From Brachypterus glaber (Eukaryota > Arthropoda > Insecta > Coleoptera > Kateretidae): a stretch of 64,000 nt of DNA. Of the stretch, positions 46,701 to 55,700 are shown one piece after another (within the stretch, counting starts at the first letter, position 1; every line of letters starts with the position of its first letter). The stretch covers positions 12,068,847 through 12,132,846 of the forward strand of contig OY294046.1 of NCBI GenBank assembly GCA_958510825.1, written 5' to 3'. A program made the position numbers and the translations under genes. The notes beneath the pieces are model-generated. The model made no database searches, was not told the DNA's origin, and worked only from the letters and a program-made list of their open reading frames with translations.

Positions 46701-49700
46701 ATAAGCCGACTAGGTCGCGGCTGCTGCGATCGCTTGATATCACGGAATCCCGATACTTGCTCGCCGTATCAACACGACTGAGTGCCTCTCTAGAAATACT
46801 GACAGTATTATACAGTCGTTCCTAACGAAGGTAGTCTACACGTCCCCCCAACTGGAAATAGGTTTGAAAAAAATAGCAAAATTAGGTGATGATAAATTAT
46901 GCGAGCAAAGGGTCTTCAAAACCTCTGAGAAAGAAATTCTAATGAGCGCCAGTTCTTAAATAGGGGTAAAAATTCTTCCGCATACTGCATGCTAAACAAC
47001 ATTAACAAACTGAAAATTCTTTTGCACAATTCTAATAGTGTTTTTGTTGCTGATTTCGATTTTGTTTAGATAAAAGCTCTATCTGTTCCCGTTTTTGAGA
47101 AAAACCGTTTCACAATGTTATAAAAATTAAAATATGTAATTTTTGGAGGCCCATATTTAAATTATTATAGCAGCTACAAAAGTTATTTCTAGTTTAAATT
47201 ACAGTTATATCTATGCTCTATAAAATAATTACAAAAAATGTCTGAAAATCATTTTAAAAGTTTAGTTAATGAATAGCTTTTGAAGCCTCTGCAATGCTGC
47301 TTAAAAGAAGGTGAATTTATATTTGTTAAGCAGTTTTATAAATTTAACGTCAAATTTATTATATTTGTCAAGCCTATGTGTTTGTCAATTTTGATAAATA
47401 TGACATATACTGCCTAAAATATTCTTAAACAGCAACACTGAATCGTCATTGCAGATTTCTTAAAAACTAGTCTTCCGCTGGACACCGGAAATAAAATCCA
47501 GATACTTTTCAATACGGTTTTATAGAGTAAATATGTAACTTGAATTCAAGCTATAGAAAACCTGCGTAGGTGCTTCCATAATTTATTTATTGACCACCTA
47601 AAATGACATTTTTTAATTTTTTCGAATTTTCAGCAGGGTATTTCTAAAAAACGGAAAGAGATACAGATTTGATCTAAATAGAATCGAAATCAGCAACAAA
47701 AACACTATTAGAATTGTAAAAAAGAATTCGCAGTTTATTACTGTTGTTAAGCATGCAGTCTGCGGAAGAACTTTTACCAATATTTACGAACTGGCGCTTA
47801 TTAGGATTTCGTTCTTAGAGGGTTTGAATTGTACAGACCCTTTGCTCACATAATTTATCATCACCTAAGTTTGCTATTTTTTTTAAACCTATTTCAACTT
47901 GGGGGGACGCGTGCTTAGGTAGAATTTGTCAAAACGAATGTGTGGAGAATGTATACAGTTGAACCCTATGATATGGACCTTAACACAAACCCAGACTGGA
48001 AAAATCTACATATAAAACACTTTTAAATCGATTAATCAGTAGAAATAATTACTTTCTAGCTTTACAAATAGCAAAATATTTAAAATTGCCAGAAAACGAC
48101 GGCAGTAATCATATTTTACTATACTGGGCCAAATATAAGGTAGGTGTGGGTAAAACTACAACAAAAAAATGTTCAAATTGACAAAAATTATCCTAGATTA
48201 AAATTTTTGCTATACATGGACACACATTTTATCATGTTTCCAGTACCTTTTGTATATTTTTTTTATTTTGCGACTATTATACGCTCATAATCTCACGCAT
48301 TTTGCGTGTTCTTATAGGCCTATAAGAGGTTAGTACTTTTTTTTTTGGGTTGGCACATGACAAAATACAGTCGCTTGGCGTCTTCCGTGCAAATGTCAAC
48401 ACCGGTTTTAAATTTAGTTTTCTGCGAAATTGTGTTTTTAAGTTAATTTTTACCGTGGTAAAATCGTGGCTTGGTTACTTGCAGTGAAAATAAGAAGAGC
48501 TGACTATAAAATAAATCAAAATATCGTTTGTTCTATGTATTTCAAATATTGCGAAAATTGTAATGCCACCCAAAACAAAAATCCCTAAATCGGTCATAAA
48601 TTTAAATGTAAGTTTTATTAAATTTTAGAGCAAAATAGAAAAAATTGTATAAAGCGCTTGTTTCATAACACGTTTTTAGCGCACTAGTACGGGTGTTATG
48701 AAACTAGTACTTTAATCGAGGGGTTTATTTATTGGACAATCCTTGTACACCTATACAACAATCTTTTACAATCCTTGACAATTTCTTATTTCACAATCAT
48801 CTACAATCCTCCACAATCATCTACAATCTTCCACAATCACCTGAAATCTTTCTACAATCTTTAAAAATCATTAAAATTTTATAGAATCTTTCACAATCTT
48901 TTTGACCATCTTTGACAATCTTTCACAATCCTTTGATCCTCACAATCATTGTACACTTTTTTTCAATAAATAAACCCCTCGACTTTAATATACTATTTTA
49001 ATGTTAGTAGTAGTAGTAAATTTTTTGGGTTGGCCAAAGCCAGACAACTAGGCCATTTCTGGCCCTTTTTGTCACCCCAGGCAATCCCAGCCATTTACTA
49101 ATTTGAGTCCTCCTTGAACCTGCCCGTCCTTTCAATAAAGGTCAGGATATTGGCCCAGGGGAGATCTCTTAGTTCCTCTTGGTTGAGTCTGAGTTTTAAA
49201 GACTTGCAACCTGATCCTGTCGTATCTGACACACTCGGCTAAGTAATGAGAGGATGTTTCATCCTCTTCGCACTCTGGGCATAGCGGACTCTCTAGAATC
49301 TGCATTGTTGCCAGGTGCTTCCTTAGCTTGCAGTGGCCCGTGAGGACCCCTACGAGTTGTCTGTGTGCAGTTTTTCCTTTTTCCAGCAACCAGTCGGTCT
49401 TTGATTTGCTTGGGCCAGCCAGGAAGTCCCTAGCTTGCCGGCAACCGTCGACCGCCCTTCATTGATCCTTTAGCTTGGTATAAGATCACTCATCGAGAGC
49501 GGTCTTTACTTGCTTCTTTGTAACACCTAATATAGGTTCCGGCCCCGTGCAGGCCATCCCTGATCCGAGTCTTGCAAGTTCATCTGCCTTCTCGTTTCCG
49601 GGAATTCCACTATGACCCGGTACCCATACCAGTTTTTGGTCCTTGCTAACTCTTCTCTCCCTGACTAGGAGTGACCTAGTGCTGGGTTTGCACGATGCCT

Positions 49701-52700
49701 TTAGAGCGGCTTGACTGTCCGAGCATATGTATATATCGTGCCCCGAATGCTGCCTGCAATTTGCCGCTTCCTATTTTAATGTTAATATTATTAATTTTAT
49801 TAGTGGAGACCTCTAAAACTTTTCCAAAAAGGTAGTCACAAATCGGCTTTTTCGTGGTATCATAATGGTTCCCCGATATTTTCCTGATTTCTTTTCTGAA
49901 TGTGGGCACGTACTTATTATAGAAATTAGGACAGCCTTCAAAAAAAATCCGTCTATCTGTCCATCCGTCCCTATTTCACGTTTTTTGTACGCAATTTAAC
50001 GCACGAACAGAATCAATCGATATGAATTGTTTAGTAAGAAGTTCCATTCACAGGTGAAGCAGTCTCAGTTACAAGAGGAAACGGTAGCAAGAGAGATCGT
50101 AGATAAATTGGGATATTTGACTGGTATTTCCTATAGTGATATTGCAAAGACGGCGGCCGATTGTGGAAAGAAGAAATTAGCAATTAAGGTATACTATTCC
50201 CCAAGTAACAAAATTATTTTTTTTTCACGCGTGTAACTTTATTAGAATCGAACCATTTTTAACAATGTTCTACTTAATATTAACCCATTAAGGACTGACC
50301 CATGAATTTATTGTATAATATAAGAAATATTTATCAAATATTACTATTATTAGCCCAAATAAGTTATTTTTACTAAAAAAAATGCAAAGAGATTATTAGT
50401 AAAATGTAAACAATTCACTGGCTAGAAATAAAGAACCGTAATTTTTGCATATGGTAAGCCGTAAATAAATAAACTGGAAACTACATGCATTTTAAAATAC
50501 TCCTTACAAAAATCTGTAAATGCGTATGAATATTTAGACGGTATAGTATATTCAACTTCAAGGTTCAGTAGAAATAAATATAAGAATCGCGCACGCGGCA
50601 GCTGGCGCGTGGTTGCGTTGGTTAAAACACTCGAATGTTGCGAGAGTAGGGATGTAGAAAATTAAACAGGTCAGTACGTGAGTACTTGCGATGAAGCGTA
50701 CAATGCATTGCAATGGACCGTTATATAGAAATATTTTGTTTTGAGTCATACCCTGTCACTAAATCCGTTGTTGTCACGTGCGTTTGTTTACACTTACTGC
50801 ATTTTGAAGTCGAATATACTATAGTCCTTAATGGGTTAAGTACACATTTGGGTTTATTAAGGTTCACATAAATTTTGATGATTTTTAAGATATTATGAAA
50901 ACCAAATGCTTTTGTTTTTACATTTTGACAGTACTTTTTTCTTTGTGGGAAATTTCTCAATTTTAAGTTAAGGGAAATATTCGGTCTTACTCCGAAACAA
51001 AAATGTTCACCCCGACCGAAAATTTTAATGATTAAAAAAAAGCCCCCCCCCCCCCCCAAAAAAAAATTACCACTGACCAAAAATTTGGATGATTAAAAAA
51101 AATACCCCACTATACTACTCCAATTTTACCAACTGTACCTCAATTTTCCCAAGTAGAGAAAAAAGCTTTACAATTTCCCAACTGTACCCCTCAATTTTCC
51201 CAACTTTTTTACGAAATGTACAACTTAATTTACTCAATTTTACCAACTAAACAGTGGATTTTACCAACTGAACAGTGGAATTTGCCAACTCGAGAGTAGT
51301 TGGGAGCACCCCTGGTTCTATTTCCTACAAAAACATCTTTTTTCTTTTTTCTCGTAGTAAACTTCACAAACGGAAAACATTTACGTCGTTACTTCAAATA
51401 AGCTTATACAAAAATTATTTTTTAGCTACTTGATTATGAATCTAATGCAAGTGAACAAGTTGAACTATTATTAACATTAGGAGAAAAAATACCTGCATTG
51501 ATAAAAGCCATCGAAAGTGGCGATACCGATTTAGTTTATATGGTAATACTGAAGTTGCGAGAAAAAATGCCACTTGGCGATTTTAAGGTAATTTCAGTTC
51601 ATTAATAATATTAATTTAGTATTGTTTCTTACATCAAACACAGTAAAATCAGACTAGATTAAGGACACTGGATTGGTGGAGGCGCACTACAGGAACGGTG
51701 AGCTGACAAATGACAATCGCCTTGCCATAGGTTGTTTACTCACATAGTCTAGTGCTTTTAATAAAATACAGTGTCCAAAACTGTACAATTTGTTGTCGGT
51801 TTTTATGTCAATTTCTAATTGTTTTCCAATGTCATTTAGATAACTTACTGTCCTATTTTATTACAAGCAGTAGATTATATGAGTAAACAACCCATGGCAA
51901 CGCGATTGTCATTTTCTTTGTTGGACCAGTGAACCAGACTTTACTGACATAGATCCCTAAACTAGATGCCTTACTGATGGACAGAACAAAAACCAAACTT
52001 AAAACTTTTTTAAAGTTTTTTTGAGTTTTCTCAAGGACAAATTATCGCAGAAAGTGCGGTAATACCGTAACAGTGACGTAGAGTAAATCAGGATAAGGCT
52101 TCAGTCTGCGCGAGTGACTAATATAGTTTGTATCCATTTTGATTCTAATTTGTTGCGCGAAATTTAACTTGCTAGAATGTGATTGGATATATTACTAACC
52201 ATAACAAAAAGTCCCTAGAAATTACTAATTTTAACGGTTTTACACAGTTACAGCGTGGCATTTGAAAGGGACGGGTGTAGCCTTCTTGGCACATTCCAGT
52301 GCAGCGAATTCGCCATCTTTTATGATGTGCCTTGTGTATTTTTGTTTTGCCATCTTCTATGATGTGCCTAGAGTATTTTTATATTAATGTATTATGTACA
52401 AGTTAAAGTGAACCATATATTTATGGTTATTAATCGTGTGAACTGTTGAAAAAGTTAATAATAATGAACGTTTGAACATAATTTTTTGTGTGTTTTTAAT
52501 GATAACTTTTTATATTAGCGTGGAAATTACTACAGTAGTAATTTATCAGTGATGGTGCGCAAGTCAGGATACATATCCGATTAGTACTTGCGCACTGGAA
52601 ACCTCATGATTATATAGAGAAATTCTGGTTAATTATTCGGAAGAAAAAGACCAAATAAATAGAGAGTGGGAGAGAAACGGTTTTACAATTTAAAAATTAC

Positions 52701-55700
52701 GTACAAAATGGTGGATATTCTATGTGAGACAGCATTATGAGTGTTTGTAGGAAAAAATACAGCAGGGTAAAACCCTAAATCTAGATTTACTCGGAGTCTA
52801 TGTACCGTACTAGTATTTTCAGGGGTAATATCATAAGTGATACTAGGTTAGGTATCGGTGGTTTTTTACATAAATTTTACGAATATTAATCCCGATGACG
52901 AAAATGCAACGACTGTTTTAGCAGGAGTTGCATTTTTGGGATTTATATGAGTAAAATTTGAAAAAAAAGGCACCGGTACCTAACCTAGTATGACGAATTG
53001 ATATTTAGGGAGAGAATATAATTTATATTTAATACACATACCTCTTAATTATAATGTATTAATCCACAAATAAATTATATTTTATAAATTAAAAAGCGAA
53101 CAATAAGCACGATTTTAGATTAGAGAAAAAAGGGGTAAAAAAAACCATCGTAGGGGTAAGGTATTTTCACTTATCAGTACAGCATACTACATATAAATAA
53201 ATTTTCGTCTGGGGCTGTAAAATAGAAATATACTACGTTTATATTTTAAAAACAGCGATATTCAATACTTAATAGTATCACGTGACGCCTACCCAAGCCC
53301 CTCCTATGCCTGGTAATACATAGTAACGCTCAAGTTAACGCCCCTCCCACGGGATCATAACGTGATTTATGAAACCCCTCTGTGTTTTAGATGACCATCA
53401 GAAACTACCCCGTAGCCCAGTCACTCTATATAAAATATTGCAAAGAGCATAGTGCTCAAGCTTTAAACGAAATTTATATCCAAGAAGACGACTTTACTGC
53501 CCAAGCTGAAACTTTTATTGTTGACAGTTTCCTGGAGAAGGTAAGTAAATCATTTTTATATACCAGAAAATGGCAAATTTTCATAGTGAAAACTAAAATT
53601 CTAAATTACTTTTTTTATGATTCACTACAAAGGGACATTTTTATTCCCAGTTTTTGTTAAACAAAATACTTATTTGGTGCTAGCTCGCTGTGGAGGTTCA
53701 GCAGCCCGAAACTGCGCAGTCTTTTATGATCACTATGTACGATAATTGGAGAAACATTAAAAAATGGATGCTCGAACGACTAGCTGTTAGGATAGGATAG
53801 TATTCCGAGCACTAGGTTAACTATACACTTCCATTCATTACTTTCTCATAAAAGAAAGTATTGTGATAGAAAAAAAAATATTTTTTTTTGCCTAAATCAT
53901 CTTACTTTTCTCTGAAACGTCGAGAAAAATCAAAATAAACAACAAAAATGATTTCTGTCTGGTGGTCTGTCTGTATCCACCATAACTTAAGAACTCTTTG
54001 AGTTAGCTACTTAAAATTTGGTATGAAGATGTATTTTTATATTATCATATCTTGGACAAGTTCGTATTTGAGCAAAATCGGCTGGGGGGAGAGGAGTTTA
54101 ATTTTTGTTTTGGTCGTAATTTTTTTATTGTTTACTATAGAAGAAAAATATAGAACACAAAACCTAATATCACTTTTTAAACATCCGTACTGTGCCACTC
54201 AATGTAGGCATCAAAAACAGATTATTTTTTTACTTGCTTATATGTCAACTTTAAGTTCTATAAAAGTATAAACATGTAATATCCAAGTGCTTTTCCCAGT
54301 CATTTTAATAAAATTTAAACTGTTTATTTTTAGGAAATAATACTTTAATTCGTTTATTTAAAAGTTGGTTTTGCCAAATTCGATCAAACCATAAGAGTTT
54401 TAATTTTTAGAATGATCATATGAAAGACTCTCTACTAACATCAGCGATGGAACTGTACAAAAAAGGCAGAAAGGATTTGCCTGCCAGCATGTGCGAGGAA
54501 AGTCTGAAACTTTTGAGATTCCAGAGGGATAAATTTGGACAGAAACACAAGATTGTCGGAAAATCTGTGTATGAAACTTGTAAATATTTATTGGACATGG
54601 GTGATCTAAAAAGCGCTGATAAATTCAGAAATGATTTCAAAATTCCGGAAAAAAGGTAAATTCTCTAATAGGTTATTGTGTAAACTAGGGACATTCCTCT
54701 AGGCCTCAAGTTAGCGACTAGAGAGGAGAAACTTGCCATGGTAAAAGTTATTTATATAACATAGTTAAACGTGCGAACCCTAAAATTTTCCCACTATCGA
54801 AAGCATTTGAATCACTTGAAATTATGCAATTTAAGAAGTTATATCCCGCATATATACGGCCATTACTGGAGTATGCAGTTGTAGTGTGAAATCCGTATTA
54901 CATTAAAGACATCAAATTAATTGAAAATGTGCAGCATCGCCAACAAGATGCTTTCTTCATTAAGGCACCTCGATTATGATCAAAGACTCTTACGGTTTGG
55001 TTTCCCGTCTTTCCGAAAGAAGAAGCCGTGGGGACCTTATCTACACTTACCGTATCTTAAATTGTGACTTTTCAGTGGATTTAAATGAACTTTTTACTCG
55101 TAATTTGGACAATACCAGACGTGGTCATACATTAAAACTTTCATGTGAACTTTTTTTTACCACTATCAGGCAATATTTTCTACCTAATCGTGTCTTTAGC
55201 TCCTGGAACTCTAACTGTATCAACTATCTCCGCCACATCAGTAAATTCTTTTAAAAATCGTTATGATGGTAGATATCAAACTTTTATTTTATATTAAATG
55301 TTTCAATTTTTATATTTCATATTATCTATTTATATTTGTAATAATACTTGGGCATAATAGCCATTAATGCCTCTGCCTTTTTGTACTAATAATAATAATA
55401 ATAATAATAATAATATGGAGCATAAACAAGGGCTATAGGAACACTCATCCAGGTGTCCAATTGGCGAGTACCGTGAGGTAATTCCAGCGTTGCTTACGTT
55501 ACATCTTACGCCTATTTTAACTTTTAAATGTATAAATTTGTTAATTATATTAAAAGGTAATATTTAAATACAATATTTATTTTTAGTGAATAACAAATTA
55601 ACATAACATATATTTATAATTAGTATAACAAGTTTAATTTGTGATAAATTTATAATTTTATGTGATATAGCTAACGTTACATTTTGTGACATAGATTTTG

